From assembly GCF_030849505.1 (NCBI RefSeq), contig NZ_JAUJFI010000048.1, positions 1 through 36,653 on the forward strand: a stretch of DNA of 36,653 bases, written 5' to 3'. Origin of the DNA: Azospirillum isscasi (lineage in GTDB: Bacteria > Pseudomonadota > Alphaproteobacteria > Azospirillales > Azospirillaceae). The notes beneath the pieces are model-generated. The model saw nothing but the letters and a program-made list of their open reading frames with translations, had not been told where the DNA came from and did not search any database. Within the stretch, counting starts at the first letter, position 1. Every line of letters begins with the position of its first letter. This document shows, piece by piece, positions 7,843 through 15,924 of this stretch. A program made the translations under genes and the position numbers.

Positions 7843-8031
7843 GGTGCGGGACGTTGCAGGGCGTTGGCGGAGTGGCGGGAAACCCAAGCGCGCCGGACTC
7901 CTTCAAGGCCTCAGGCCAGGGCGGAGCCGGGGCTGCGCCGGACCTCCGCCATATGTATGCACAAGCGTGCGTCCATATCCAGATATTCACGCGATCAGCG
8001 GTGATGCGGCAGGCACCATACCCGGATTCGA
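7843..8031. promoter_or_regulatory. promoter region of the ABC operon with two short palindromes
   Basis: This gap lies upstream of the leftward ABC operon and downstream of the LuxR-type gene. It holds GCAC-AAGC-GTGC (7959-7970) and ATATC-CA-GATAT (7975-7986), both in locally AT-richer DNA and well placed for regulator binding. The neighbouring LuxR-type regulator is a candidate. No terminator is evident. Confidence 0.35.
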
Positions 8032-9087
8032 TCAGAGGCGCGACCCGAAATGCCAGCAGAGCATCGTCACCTGACGCACGATGCCCGCCTGGTTGCGCAG
8101 CCCCGTCTTGCCCAGGATGGACGAGACCTGGTTGTAGACGGTGCGCCGCTCCACCCCGCGGTCTTCGGCGATCTCGTCCACGCTCCGTCCGGAGCACAGG
8201 GCCAGTGCGATTTCGGCCTCCGAACCGGTGATCTGGAGCAGTTCGGCAACGGTGCGCGGCGACACGGTGGGCAGCACGTCCGGATCGACGAGGGTCAGCA
8301 GAAGGATGCCGTTCATCGGTCCGTCGTTCCCGGCGTTCCGGGCCGGCGGCTCCGACAGGGTGGCGAAGTAGGGGGTCGGCTGGTCCAGGCGCGACACGCG
8401 CAACGTGATCGGCGTGCGGACGCGGCGGCGGAAGAAGCCGGCAGCCCGTTTGGCCAGTTCCGCCTGTTCGGTGGGCGCGTCCGGGATGCACAGCCGTCCG
8501 CCGACCACGGCGGGCCCGTCTCCGCGCGACATGATGGAGATGAAGGCGTCATTCCCGTCGATGACCTGACAGCGCGGTGTCAGCAACGCCGCCGGGTAGG
8601 GCAGCGCGTCAAGAAGCCGCACGACGAAAGCCGGCCTGTTCGGCGGCGTCAGCGCGCCGTTGCTGTTCAGGGAAATCAGGCTGTCGAAGTCGCACCGGAA
8701 ACCGTCCTGGACGCTGCCGGTGACGTCGCGCCGCATCTGGTACCACCAGCCGTCCGTGTCGCTCAGCTTCTCGTAAGTGATCTGAATGACCCGGCCATCC
8801 GAATGGAGCGTGAAGGACTGCCAGAACCGGTGGAACCGGCGGGCATCTTCGGCATAGCTGATCCATCGGTCAGGGTTGGAATAAATGGCATCCAACCGGA
8901 ATTTCTTATGCTTCACGCATTCCCACACGATGTCCCTGAACGTGACGGTGCGCGAGAAATCGATGAAAGGATAGAGCGTCCTTTGCTTTTCGTTGGTCGT
9001 CAGCAGCGTGTCGGTCTTGTCGAAGACGGTCAGCGCTGCGTTCAAATCTCTGGCGCGGCTGGAAAGATCTTGGAACAAGTCGGACAT
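8032..9087 (-). CDS. PAS-domain / LuxR-type HTH transcriptional regulator
   Basis: A 351-residue regulator. The first 120 residues (ALTVFDKTDTLLTTNEKQR, FRDIVWECVKHKKF, TYEKLSDTDGWWYQMRRDVT) match the PAS_7 type often found in rhizobial and Azospirillum sensors. A second PAS-like region follows around residues 150-200 (DALPYPAALLTPRCQVIDGNDAF). The C-terminus is a LuxR helix-turn-helix: LLQITGSEAEIALALCSGRSVDEIAEDRGVERRTVYNQVSSILGKTGLRNQAGIVR. There is no receiver domain, so a small molecule or redox signal is more likely than phosphorylation. GGAGGG lies five bases before the ATG. It is upstream of, and on the same strand as, the ABC operon and may control it. Confidence 0.88.
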   Translation of the reverse strand: MSDLFQDLSSRARDLNAALTVFDKTDTLLTTNEKQRTLYPFIDFSRTVTFRDIVWECVKHKKFRLDAIYSNPDRWISYAEDARRFHRFWQSFTLHSDGRVIQITYEKLSDTDGWWYQMRRDVTGSVQDGFRCDFDSLISLNSNGALTPPNRPAFVVRLLDALPYPAALLTPRCQVIDGNDAFISIMSRGDGPAVVGGRLCIPDAPTEQAELAKRAAGFFRRRVRTPITLRVSRLDQPTPYFATLSEPPARNAGNDGPMNGILLLTLVDPDVLPTVSPRTVAELLQITGSEAEIALALCSGRSVDEIAEDRGVERRTVYNQVSSILGKTGLRNQAGIVRQVTMLCWHFGSRL

Positions 9088-9176
9088 CGATCCCTCCCTT
9101 TCGCGCTGCCAGGTTGCCGGACCGCCCCTTGAACGCAGCCGGAGCCACGATCAAGGGGCACTTTGAAAGTACCTAT

Positions 9177-9235
9177 CATTCCATGGATTTTAGCAACAGA
9201 AAGATCGCTTTATGGAATGGACGATACGATCGTAT
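9177..9235. other. inverted repeat CATTCCAT/ATGGAATG plus 12-base palindrome
   Basis: CATTCCAT at 9177-9184 pairs with ATGGAATG at 9212-9219 across 27 bases. ATACGATCGTAT at 9224-9235 is a perfect palindrome. Both lie in the 153-bp gap between a small unknown gene and the LuxR-type regulator, both leftward. They could be operator sites for the LuxR-type gene or structure in the 3' end of the upstream message; there is no T-run, so it is not a simple terminator. Confidence 0.4.
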
Positions 9236-9240
9236 GCCGG

Positions 9241-9648
9241 TCAGGCCGCCTTGACCGTGAGATAGCAGGGGGCGAGTTCTTCCGTCGGAATCTCCACGCC
9301 GAGCGTCGCCCGGAAGGCGTCCTGGGTGTTGGCGGCGGCCTTCTGCCAGGTCGCGGCGTCGGGGGCGTCCGGATGATGGAGGACCCGGCCGCCGACAAGC
9401 CGCATCATGTCCGCCTCGTAGCGGTCCATGAACAGGATGTGCTCGTGCCACGCCGCATCCGCCGCCTTCGTCGGCACCAGGATCAGGTTCGGCTTCGCCG
9501 CCACCACGACCAGGAACTGGCGGTAGGCCTCGACCGACTCCGCGGCCTGATCCGGCGTGTAGCCGGCCAGCTTGAGCCGGTCGTCGATGAAGGAGAGGTC
9601 GAGAGTCGCCGGCTGCACGGTCGAGACGGGTTCGCTGTTGTTGCTCAT
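9241..9648 (-). CDS. small protein with glycine-rich-domain-protein (GRDP-like) core
   Basis: A 135-residue soluble protein without signal peptide. The central segment, ILVPTKAADAAWHEHILFMDRYEADMMRLVGGRVLHHP, closely follows the conserved core of the glycine-rich domain-containing protein family (DUF1399-like), in which a D/A-x-x-WHxHI motif is followed by a Y-x-x-D and an HH-P element. The paired histidines suggest a metal site, but the biochemical role of the bacterial short forms is not known to me. AGGATC lies upstream of the ATG at 9648. It stands alone on this strand upstream of the LuxR-type gene. Family assignment is moderate; function unassigned. Confidence 0.68.
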   Translation of the reverse strand: MSNNSEPVSTVQPATLDLSFIDDRLKLAGYTPDQAAESVEAYRQFLVVVAAKPNLILVPTKAADAAWHEHILFMDRYEADMMRLVGGRVLHHPDAPDAATWQKAAANTQDAFRATLGVEIPTEELAPCYLTVKAA

Positions 9649-10086
9649 TTCCGATGATCCTTTTCAAAAAGGGATGAAGTTCACGTCGGTTCTCGAAGAT
9701 CCCCGCCTGAAGACGCGGGCCCGTGCCCTGCGGCAAACGGCGGTCGGCATGGTCCGGCTGCCGCCATGGGCAAGCCGCCGAGGCTGCATTTGCGGGTGCA
9801 GCGCGACGTAAACCCCTGCAACAGGCCCGTCATGCACCCCTCCTGCATACCCGAGTGTATCATAGTGACGGCTGTGCAACTGCTCAAGCGGATATCGCGT
9901 ATTTATAATGAATCTGGTCAGGCATGATTATCAGTAATAGCATACTTATGTAGGCGCCAGCATTGTAATCATGGCAAATTCTTATGAAGCATTTCACTTG
10001 ATTGGGCTGTTTTGATTGCATTCCACGGAATAGTTGGTATATTCTGCGTTTGGTTGCAGAGCTGTGTCATCGTCATGGAGTTCCGG
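9649..10086. other. 438-bp intergenic region, no gene recognised
   Basis: It separates two divergently transcribed small genes and so should hold both promoters. The right half (about 9880-10070) is noticeably AT-rich against the surroundings. Short reading frames on both strands have no recognisable protein character. A CTGCA...TGCAG mini-hairpin near 9783-9799 is the only structure I noticed. Confidence 0.5.
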
Positions 10087-10701
10087 ATGCAGGGGCAGCG
10101 GGCAAATCCTTTTTCTTCGCCATGGCTCAACCGATTGCTTGCCGAGGCTTTGCAGCGCCCGGCGCTCGACGGGGCCGAGGACGCGCTGCTCCTGGCCGAT
10201 GTCTTTCCCGGCGATCCGCGCCCGTCCCTGGAGGTGGAGGCGGTCGCCACGGCCCCGTGGGCCAGCGGCTGGCTTCGGCACGCGGTGGCGGCGGCGCGGG
10301 AGCAATCCCCGCATCGTGTGGCGCGGGACGTGCGGTGCTTCGCCGATTACATGGTGGAGGCGGTGCGGCTGATGCAGCGGCACGGCCATTTCCAGGACCG
10401 CGGCGACCGGCAGCGGGTGAAGGCTCTTTTCAAAAGGGCGGGACGGTGCGGGACCCTGCCGGCCCGCTCCGCCGCCGCGGAGCGCCTGCTGTCCGCCGCG
10501 GAAAGCCCGGACGCGGGGCGGTCGGACGTCCTTGCGGAGGCGCTCGGAGCCGAAACGTCCGGGCCGCCGGGCGGCGTCGATTCCGCAACGGCGGTGCTGC
10601 TCGGGCTGGCGGCCCTGCCGGTGGACAAGCGCCGGGCGCGGCTGCACGGGATGGGCATGGCCCTGCGGGCGTCGTCGGCCCAGGGGGCCTGGAACGGCTG
10701 A
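10087..10701 (+). CDS. hypothetical protein, unrecognised
   Basis: A 204-residue protein with no signal peptide or membrane segment, rich in Ala, Arg and Leu and probably largely helical (SSPWLNRLLAEALQRPALDGAEDALLLADVF; DVRCFADYMVEAVRLMQRHG). The ATG at 10087 is chosen because GGAG lies six bases before it; ATG at 10075 would add four residues. Coding is supported by GC-rich third positions and by a plausible domain-like composition, not by any family I know. A gene for a sugar dehydrogenase starts 122 bp downstream on the same strand but has its own strong ribosome-binding site, so co-transcription is uncertain. Confidence 0.6.
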   Translation: MQGQRANPFSSPWLNRLLAEALQRPALDGAEDALLLADVFPGDPRPSLEVEAVATAPWASGWLRHAVAAAREQSPHRVARDVRCFADYMVEAVRLMQRHGHFQDRGDRQRVKALFKRAGRCGTLPARSAAAERLLSAAESPDAGRSDVLAEALGAETSGPPGGVDSATAVLLGLAALPVDKRRARLHGMGMALRASSAQGAWNG

Positions 10702-10823
10702 GGACGGCGAAGCCACGGCGGAATTGCGCTTCGCAGGACAGGGGGCAGAGCAGGGGAGGGGATTGGAATTGGGGTGGACGCCCCCACCTACCCATCGACA
10801 GCGATGACGTGGGAGGACGAGGA

Positions 10824-11990
10824 ATGCGCATGGGCCGAACCGCCGCCCTGATGTCTGCCACCGCTCTTGCGGCTTGCCTGAGCGTCACGGACGCGGGCGC
10901 CGTCGACAAGGTGTTCAAAACCGAAAAGGCGATGGTTTCGGTGAAGACCGTCGCCAGCGGCCTCAGCCACCCCTGGGGGCTGGCCTTTCTGCCCGATGGG
11001 CGGATGCTGGTGACGGAAAAGGACGGCCGGCTGCGCATCTTGGCGCAGGACGGCAGCGTCTCCGCCCCGGTGAAGGGGGTGCCGCAGGTCGACGACCGCG
11101 GGCAGGGCGGCCTGCTCGACGTGGCCCTGGACCCGGATTTCGCGCAGAACCGCTTCGTCTATCTCAGCTTTTCCGAACCCGGACCGGACAGCGGCACCAA
11201 CTCCACCGCCGTGGCGCGTGGCGCGCTGAACGCCGACGGCACCGCCCTGACCGATGTCCGGGTGATCTTCTCGCAGAAGCCGAAGGTGGAAAGCCGGATG
11301 CATTACGGGTCGCGGCTGGTCTTCGACCGGCAGGGCCACCTGTACGTGACGCTGGGCGAACGCTCCCTGGACCGCTTCCGGACGCAGGCCCAGGATCTCG
11401 ACTCGCATCTGGGCAAGGTGGTGCGGATCAACCGGGACGGCTCGGTGCCCGCCGACAACCCCTTCGTGAACCGGCCCGGCGCGCTGCCGGAAATCTGGTC
11501 CTACGGCCATCGCAACATCCAGGGCGCCGCGCTGAACCCGCAGACCGGCGCCTTGTGGATCAACGAGCACGGCCCCCGCGGCGGCGACGAGGTCAACGTG
11601 CCGGAGCCGGGCAGGAATTACGGCTGGCCGGTGGTGTCCTACGGCGTGAACTACAACGGGACGCCGGTCGGGACGGGCAAGTCGAGCGCGCCCGGCATGG
11701 AGGAGCCGGTCTACCATTGGACCCCGGTCATCGGCTCCTCCGGCATGACCTTCTACACGGGGGATGCGGTTCCCGGTTGGAAGGGCAGCCTGTTCAACGG
11801 CGGGCTGGCCACCAAGGAGGTGGTCCGGCTCGAACTCGACGGGACGGCGGTCAAGCGCGAGGAGCGCATGTTCGGCGATCTGGGCAAGCGCATCCGGCAG
11901 GTCAGCCAGGGTCCCGACGGCGCGCTCTATCTGCTGACCGACGAGAACCGGGGCGAGATCCTGCGGGTGGCCCCGGCGGGCAAGCCGTAA
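10824..11990 (+). CDS. PQQ-dependent aldose sugar dehydrogenase-like protein (GSDH family, YliI/Asd type)
   Basis: A 388-residue exported protein of the glucose/sorbosone dehydrogenase family, which oxidises aldoses with pyrroloquinoline quinone on a six-bladed beta-propeller. Landmarks: LSHPWGLAFLPDGRMLVTEKDGRLRIL (the HPW catalytic-His region), QGGLLDVALDPDFAQNRFVYLSF, MHYGSRLVFDRQGHLYVTLGER, EIWSYGHRNIQGAALNP, NEHGPRGGDEVNVPEPGRNYGWP, and a C-terminal GPDGALYLLTD blade. The N-terminus is a signal peptide whose ALAAC could act as a lipobox (Cys18), so it may be lipid-anchored in the periplasm. The ATG at 10824 follows a strong GGAGGACGAGGA. The cofactor is inferred from the family; no pqq genes are in the window. 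Confidence 0.92.
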   Translation: MRMGRTAALMSATALAACLSVTDAGAVDKVFKTEKAMVSVKTVASGLSHPWGLAFLPDGRMLVTEKDGRLRILAQDGSVSAPVKGVPQVDDRGQGGLLDVALDPDFAQNRFVYLSFSEPGPDSGTNSTAVARGALNADGTALTDVRVIFSQKPKVESRMHYGSRLVFDRQGHLYVTLGERSLDRFRTQAQDLDSHLGKVVRINRDGSVPADNPFVNRPGALPEIWSYGHRNIQGAALNPQTGALWINEHGPRGGDEVNVPEPGRNYGWPVVSYGVNYNGTPVGTGKSSAPGMEEPVYHWTPVIGSSGMTFYTGDAVPGWKGSLFNGGLATKEVVRLELDGTAVKREERMFGDLGKRIRQVSQGPDGALYLLTDENRGEILRVAPAGKP

Positions 11991-12004
11991 GGGCAAGGGC
12001 CTGT

Positions 12005-12256
12005 TCAGCGGTTCCCGTCGCGCTCGGCGTTGCGCCGGGGATGTCCCAGGCGTTCGGCGGCCATCAGGTCGCTGCGGCTGACGCCGATGTCCCTCAGCAG
12101 GCGATCGTCGAGCCGGTCGGGGGCGCCCGCGGCCCAGCGCCGGGCCCGGCGCCCCTTCAGGCGGCGGCAGACTCCCAGCAGGGTGCCCAACAGGGCATCG
12201 GCGAGCGACTTCGGCAGGGTCGCACCGAAGGCACGGACGGCGGGCAGGTGGGGCAT
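12005..12256 (-). CDS. DUF1127 family small protein
   Basis: An 83-residue basic protein. The C-terminal half, APDRLDDRLLRDIGVSRSDLMAAERLG, is the DUF1127 (YjiS-like) signature, L-x-x-LDDRLLRDIGLxRxD, and the preceding stretch is arginine-rich. In alphaproteobacteria such proteins bind RNA or modulate sRNA turnover and carbon or phosphate responses; which applies here is unknown. ACGGAGGAAACACC before the ATG gives a good ribosome-binding site. It is transcribed opposite to its neighbours and ends 14 bp from the dehydrogenase stop. The N-terminal region before the domain is longer than in the shortest (45-50 aa) members. Confidence 0.88.
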   Translation of the reverse strand: MPHLPAVRAFGATLPKSLADALLGTLLGVCRRLKGRRARRWAAGAPDRLDDRLLRDIGVSRSDLMAAERLGHPRRNAERDGNR

Positions 12257-12404
12257 GGTGTTTCCTCCGTTCGGGCGGGGACTGCCGCCCCGCGTTGCCG
12301 GCCCTGTCTAACGGGCTTTGGCCGATGGGGAAGTGGCGCCCTTCACACCGGCCCTGCGCTTTCCGGCCTTCCGGCGGAGCGCCGGGGAGGCTACACAGGC
12401 GCCC

Positions 12405-13229
12405 ATGCCTTCGATCATTCCCATCGACGAACCGGACGACCCGCGGATCGCGGCCTACCGCGACGTGAAGGAGCGCGACCTCGTGGGCCGGGAGGGCCGG
12501 TTCATCGCCGAAGGGGCGGTGGTGCTGCGGACCCTGCTGACCGCCTCGCGCCATGAAACCCTGTCGCTGCTGATCGCGGACAAGCGGATCGTGGCGCTGG
12601 CGCCGACGCTGGAGGCGCTGCCCGCCACGGTGCCGGTCTACAGCGCCCGGCAGGAGGTGCTGGACGCCATCGCCGGATTCCCGCTGCACCGGGGCATCCT
12701 CGGGCTCGGGCGGGCGGCGCCGATGCCGGAGCCGGACGCGCTGCTGGCCGGGCTGGGGCCGCGGGCGACCGTGCTGGTGCTCTGCGGGATCGGCAACCAC
12801 GACAATGTGGGCGGCATCTTCCGCAACGCGGCGGCCTTCGGGGTGGACGCGGTGCTGCTCGATTCCGGCTGCTGCGACCCGCTCTACCGCAAGGCGATCC
12901 GCGTCTCGGTCGGGGCGGCGCTGCGGGTGCCCTTCGTCCGGATTCCGGCGGGAACCGATCCGGTCGCCCTGCTGGAACGGCACGGCATCCGTGCGATCTC
13001 GCTGAGCCCGGCGGGGGCGGTGACGCTCGCGGGGCTGCGCCGTCCGGAGCGCGCGGCGCTTCTGCTGGGGTCGGAGGGACCGGGGCTGCCGGCCTCCGTC
13101 CTGGCGCGGACGCGGACGGTGCGCATTCCCATGGCGCCGGACTTCGATTCCCTGAACGTCGCCACCACCAGCGGGATCGTCCTGCACCACCTCGCCTTCA
13201 TGGCGGAACCGGAGTCAGGGACCGGTTGA
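12405..13229 (+). CDS. SpoU/TrmH family RNA 2'-O-methyltransferase
   Basis: A 274-residue SPOUT-class methyltransferase that uses S-adenosylmethionine to methylate ribose in rRNA or tRNA. The N-terminal substrate-binding part contains DPRIAAYRDVKERDLVGREGRFIAEG. The trefoil-knot domain shows all three SpoU motifs: motif 1 NHDNVGGIFRNAAAFGVDAV (the R is the catalytic arginine), motif 2 LLLGSEGPGLP, and motif 3 RIPMAPDFDSLNVATTSGIVLHH. The ATG at 12405 gives a normal N-terminus. The gene end overlaps the end of oxyR on the other strand by 15 bp. The exact target nucleotide is not deducible. Confidence 0.93.
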   Translation: MPSIIPIDEPDDPRIAAYRDVKERDLVGREGRFIAEGAVVLRTLLTASRHETLSLLIADKRIVALAPTLEALPATVPVYSARQEVLDAIAGFPLHRGILGLGRAAPMPEPDALLAGLGPRATVLVLCGIGNHDNVGGIFRNAAAFGVDAVLLDSGCCDPLYRKAIRVSVGAALRVPFVRIPAGTDPVALLERHGIRAISLSPAGAVTLAGLRRPERAALLLGSEGPGLPASVLARTRTVRIPMAPDFDSLNVATTSGIVLHHLAFMAEPESGTG

Positions 13230-14150
13230 ACCGTCGATCCGGCGCAGGCCGGGCGGGGTGGCGTCGCGCAGGCTCTGCGCCAAGGCGCGGAAGCCGGCGG
13301 CGCGCGGGTCGCTGGCCCGCCAGACCAGCCCGACGACGCGGCCCGGCGGATCGCCCTGAAAATCGCGGTAGGCGACCAGCCCGCCGACCGTCGCCGCCTC
13401 CCCCTCCCCGGTGGCGAGCCGCGGCATCAGCGTGTAGCCCGTGCCGCTGGCGACCATGTGGCGCAGGGTCTCCAGCCCGGTGGCGTGGCGCATGCCGCGG
13501 GTGGCGGCGCCGCAGGCGGCCAGCGCCTGATCGCGCAGGCAGTGCCCCTCCTCCAGCAGCACCAGCTCGCCGGGGTCGAGGTCGGCCAGCGCGATGGACG
13601 GCAGGGTTTCCAGCCGGTGGCCGGCGGGGTGGGCCAGCACGAAGGGCTCGAAGAACAGGGCGTCGCAGGTCAGCCCCTCGCCATCGACGGGCAGGGCCAG
13701 CAGGACGGCGTCCAGCCGCCCTTCGCGCAGCTCCTCCAGCAGGCCGTCGGTGCGGCCTTCGGACAGCACGAGCTGGACGTCCGGCAGGTGCCGGCGCATC
13801 GCGGGCAGGATGTGGGGGAACAGGTACGGCCCCAGCGTCTGGATCGCCGCGACGGAAAGATGGCCGTGCAGCGTCCCCTCCGTCCCGCGGGCGAGCGCCA
13901 GCAGGCGGCGCGCCTCCTCCAGAACGACGCGGGCCTGCCGGATCACCACCTCCCCCTGCGGAGTCGGCAGCACGCGGCGGCTGGTCCGCTCGAACAGGGT
14001 GATGCCGAGAAGATCCTCCAGCTTGCGGACCTGGGCGCTCAGCGACGGCTGGCTGACGGCACAGCGCTCCGCCGCCTTGCCGAAATGCCGCTGCTCGGCC
14101 ACGGCGACCACATACTCCAGGTCGCGAAGGGACAGTCCGGTTATATTCAT
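13215..14150 (-). CDS. oxyR: hydrogen peroxide sensing LysR-type regulator OxyR
   Basis: A 311-residue LysR regulator with an N-terminal winged helix (LRDLEYVVAVAEQRHFGKAAERCAVSQPSLSAQVRKLE). Decisive for OxyR is the peroxide-sensing loop EEGHCLRDQALAAC: Cys204 and Cys213 have the same nine-residue spacing as the E. coli disulfide pair Cys199/Cys208. It diverges from a catalase gene, the classic target, with 118 bp between. Its ATG at 14150 overlaps a perfect ATAG-N7-CTAT OxyR half-site, so autoregulation is very likely. Its 3' end overlaps the SpoU methyltransferase gene by 15 bp. Peroxide would oxidise it and turn on katA. Confidence 0.95.
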   Translation of the reverse strand: MNITGLSLRDLEYVVAVAEQRHFGKAAERCAVSQPSLSAQVRKLEDLLGITLFERTSRRVLPTPQGEVVIRQARVVLEEARRLLALARGTEGTLHGHLSVAAIQTLGPYLFPHILPAMRRHLPDVQLVLSEGRTDGLLEELREGRLDAVLLALPVDGEGLTCDALFFEPFVLAHPAGHRLETLPSIALADLDPGELVLLEEGHCLRDQALAACGAATRGMRHATGLETLRHMVASGTGYTLMPRLATGEGEAATVGGLVAYRDFQGDPPGRVVGLVWRASDPRAAGFRALAQSLRDATPPGLRRIDGSTGP

Positions 14151-14163
14151 AGGTGCAGCCTAT
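14149..14163. promoter_or_regulatory. OxyR binding motif ATAG-N7-CTAT between oxyR and katA
   Basis: ATAG at 14149-14152 and CTAT at 14160-14163 flank seven bases, exactly the OxyR consensus dimer site. The oxyR start codon (14148-14150) overlaps it, so bound OxyR would cover its own translation start region while sitting about 105 bp upstream of katA. The second dimer site expected ten bases further toward katA is only weakly matched (around 14169-14183). Confidence 0.75.
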
Positions 14164-14268
14164 GGAAGCATTTGAAACGATGTCTTGGATATATCGATGG
14201 ATCGGCGGGATAACCAGGGGGCAAAGCGGACGAGACGACCGACAAGAAACGCCAGAAGGAGTTGAGCC

Positions 14269-15738
14269 ATGAGCACCCTGACGACCGCCTCCGGCATTCC
14301 CGTCGCCGACAACCAGAATTCCCTGACCGCCGGCCCGCGCGGCCCGGTGCTGATGCAGGATTTCCACCTGATCGAGAAGCTGGCCCACTTCAACCGCGAA
14401 CGCATTCCGGAGCGGGTGGTCCATGCCAAGGGCGCCGGCGCCTACGGCGTCTTCCGGGTGACCAGGGACGTGACGCCCTACACGGCGGCCAAATTCCTGT
14501 CGGATGTGGGCAAGGAGACGGAGGTGTTCCTGCGCTTCTCCACGGTCGGCGGCGAGAAGGGCTCCGCCGACGCCGAGCGCGACCCGCGTGGCTTCGCGCT
14601 GAAGTTCTACACGGAGGACGGCAACTACGACATGGTCGGCAACAACACGCCGGTCTTCTTCCTCCGCGACCCGCTGAAGTTCCCCGACTTCATCCACACG
14701 CAGAAGCGCAACCCGGCGACCAACCTGAAGGACCCGACCGCGGTCTGGGACTTCTTCTCGCTGTCGCCGGAGACGATGCACCAGTTGACGATCCTGTTCA
14801 GCGACCGCGGCACGCCGCGCAGCTACCGCCACATGGACGGCTTCTCCAGCCACACCTTCTCGTGGATCAACGCGGCGGGCGAGCGCTTCTGGATCAAGTA
14901 CCACTTCAAGACCCGCCAGGGCATCGAGAACCTCACAGCGGAGCAGGCCGTGCGCATGGCCGGCGTCGATCCCGACCACGCCACCCGCGACCTGTTCGCG
15001 TCCATCCGGGACGGCGATTTCCCGGCCTGGACCGTCTCGGTGCAGATCATGCCGGAGCTTGAGGCCGACTCCTACCGCATCAACCCGTTCGACCTGACCA
15101 AGGTGTGGCCGCACGCCGATTATCCGCTGGTCGAGATCGGCGAGCTGGTGCTGAACCGCAACCCGGAGAACTTCTTCGCGGAGGTCGAGCAGGCCGCCTT
15201 CAGCCCGGCCAACGTGGTCCCCGGCATCTCCTTCAGCCCGGACAAGATGCTTCAGGGCCGCCTGTTCTCCTACGCCGACGCGCACCGCTACCGGCTGGGC
15301 GCCAACCACCAGGCGCTGCCGGTCAACTGCCCGCACGCGGCGAAGGTCCGCAACCACCAGCGCGACGGGGCCATGCGCTTCGACGGCAACGGCGGCGGCA
15401 GCCCGAACTACGAGCCGAACAGCTTCGGCGGGCCGGTGCAGAACCCGGCGGTGGCCGAGCCGCCGCTGCGCATCTCCGGCGACGCCGCCCGCTACGACCA
15501 CCGCGCGGGCAACGACGACTACGCCCAGGCCGGCGCCCTGTTCCGCCTGATCGGAGCGGAGGCGCAGGAGCGGCTGATGGACAACATCGCCGGCTCGCTG
15601 GGGCAGGCGCCGGACTTCATCCAGCAGCGCCAGTTGACGCACTTCTTCGCGGCCGACCCCGCCTATGGCGCGGGCATCGCGAAGCGGCTGGGGGTGACGG
15701 CGGGTGCGGAGGCCGAGGAGGCCGCCGTGGCCGGCTGA
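14269..15738 (+). CDS. katA: monofunctional haem catalase, small-subunit (clade 3) type
   Basis: A 489-residue catalase that converts hydrogen peroxide to water and oxygen in the cytoplasm. The catalytic site is intact: distal His52 in [16 protein letters not shown], Asn125 in [15 protein letters not shown], and the proximal haem-ligand Tyr335 in [14 protein letters not shown]. The length (under 500) and the conserved [19 protein letters not shown] opening fit clade 3. AAGGAG lies eight bases before the ATG. It is divergent from oxyR with an OxyR box between them, so induction by peroxide is expected. A cluster of hairpins and a strong terminator follows. Confidence 0.96.
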   Translation: MSTLTTASGIPVADNQNSLTAGPRGPVLMQDFHLIEKLAHFNRERIPERVVHAKGAGAYGVFRVTRDVTPYTAAKFLSDVGKETEVFLRFSTVGGEKGSADAERDPRGFALKFYTEDGNYDMVGNNTPVFFLRDPLKFPDFIHTQKRNPATNLKDPTAVWDFFSLSPETMHQLTILFSDRGTPRSYRHMDGFSSHTFSWINAAGERFWIKYHFKTRQGIENLTAEQAVRMAGVDPDHATRDLFASIRDGDFPAWTVSVQIMPELEADSYRINPFDLTKVWPHADYPLVEIGELVLNRNPENFFAEVEQAAFSPANVVPGISFSPDKMLQGRLFSYADAHRYRLGANHQALPVNCPHAAKVRNHQRDGAMRFDGNGGGSPNYEPNSFGGPVQNPAVAEPPLRISGDAARYDHRAGNDDYAQAGALFRLIGAEAQERLMDNIAGSLGQAPDFIQQRQLTHFFAADPAYGAGIAKRLGVTAGAEAEEAAVAG

Positions 15739-15740
15739 TA

Positions 15741-15777
15741 CCGTGGGTGGATGATGGAAGCCATCATCCACCCACGG
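15741..15777. repeat. perfect 17-bp stem hairpin directly after katA
   Basis: CCGTGGGTGGATGATGG (15741-15757) and its exact complement (15761-15777) flank a three-base AAG loop, starting two bases after the katA stop. There is no T-run, so it is not an intrinsic terminator itself; it could stabilise the message 3' end or be a copy of a dispersed palindromic repeat. Confidence 0.8.
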
Positions 15778-15790
15778 ACAAACCCGACAG

Positions 15791-15810
15791 ATCAATGCGA
15801 CAGCATTGAT
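15791..15810. repeat. second perfect hairpin, ATCAATGC-GACA-GCATTGAT
   Basis: An eight-pair perfect stem with a GACA tetraloop, 13 bases after the first hairpin and before the terminator. It may be part of the same compound repeat or mRNA 3' structure. Confidence 0.7.
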
Positions 15811-15877
15811 TGAAAGGGTCATGCGGACGAAGCCTTCAGGCGCCGCCCGTATGAGCCCAACTCCTGAAAACTCGGCA

Positions 15878-15913
15878 CCGCCGGACGCGCCCCCCGCGTC
15901 CGGCGGCTTTTTT
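15878..15913 (+). terminator. intrinsic terminator of katA
   Basis: A 12-pair GC stem (CCGCCGGACGCG / CGCGTCCGGCGG) with a five-base loop is followed by C and six T residues on the plus strand. It ends 12 bp before the stop of the convergent HxlR-type gene. No other plus-strand gene lies between, so it serves katA. Confidence 0.9.
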
Positions 15914-15924
15914 CGTGGGGCCAA

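Noticed and set aside
13198-15924. A 908-codon minus-strand frame covering katA and oxyR
   Set aside because: Shadow of katA on one strand and of oxyR in another frame; composition is Val/Arg/Ala-rich noise with no recognisable domain.
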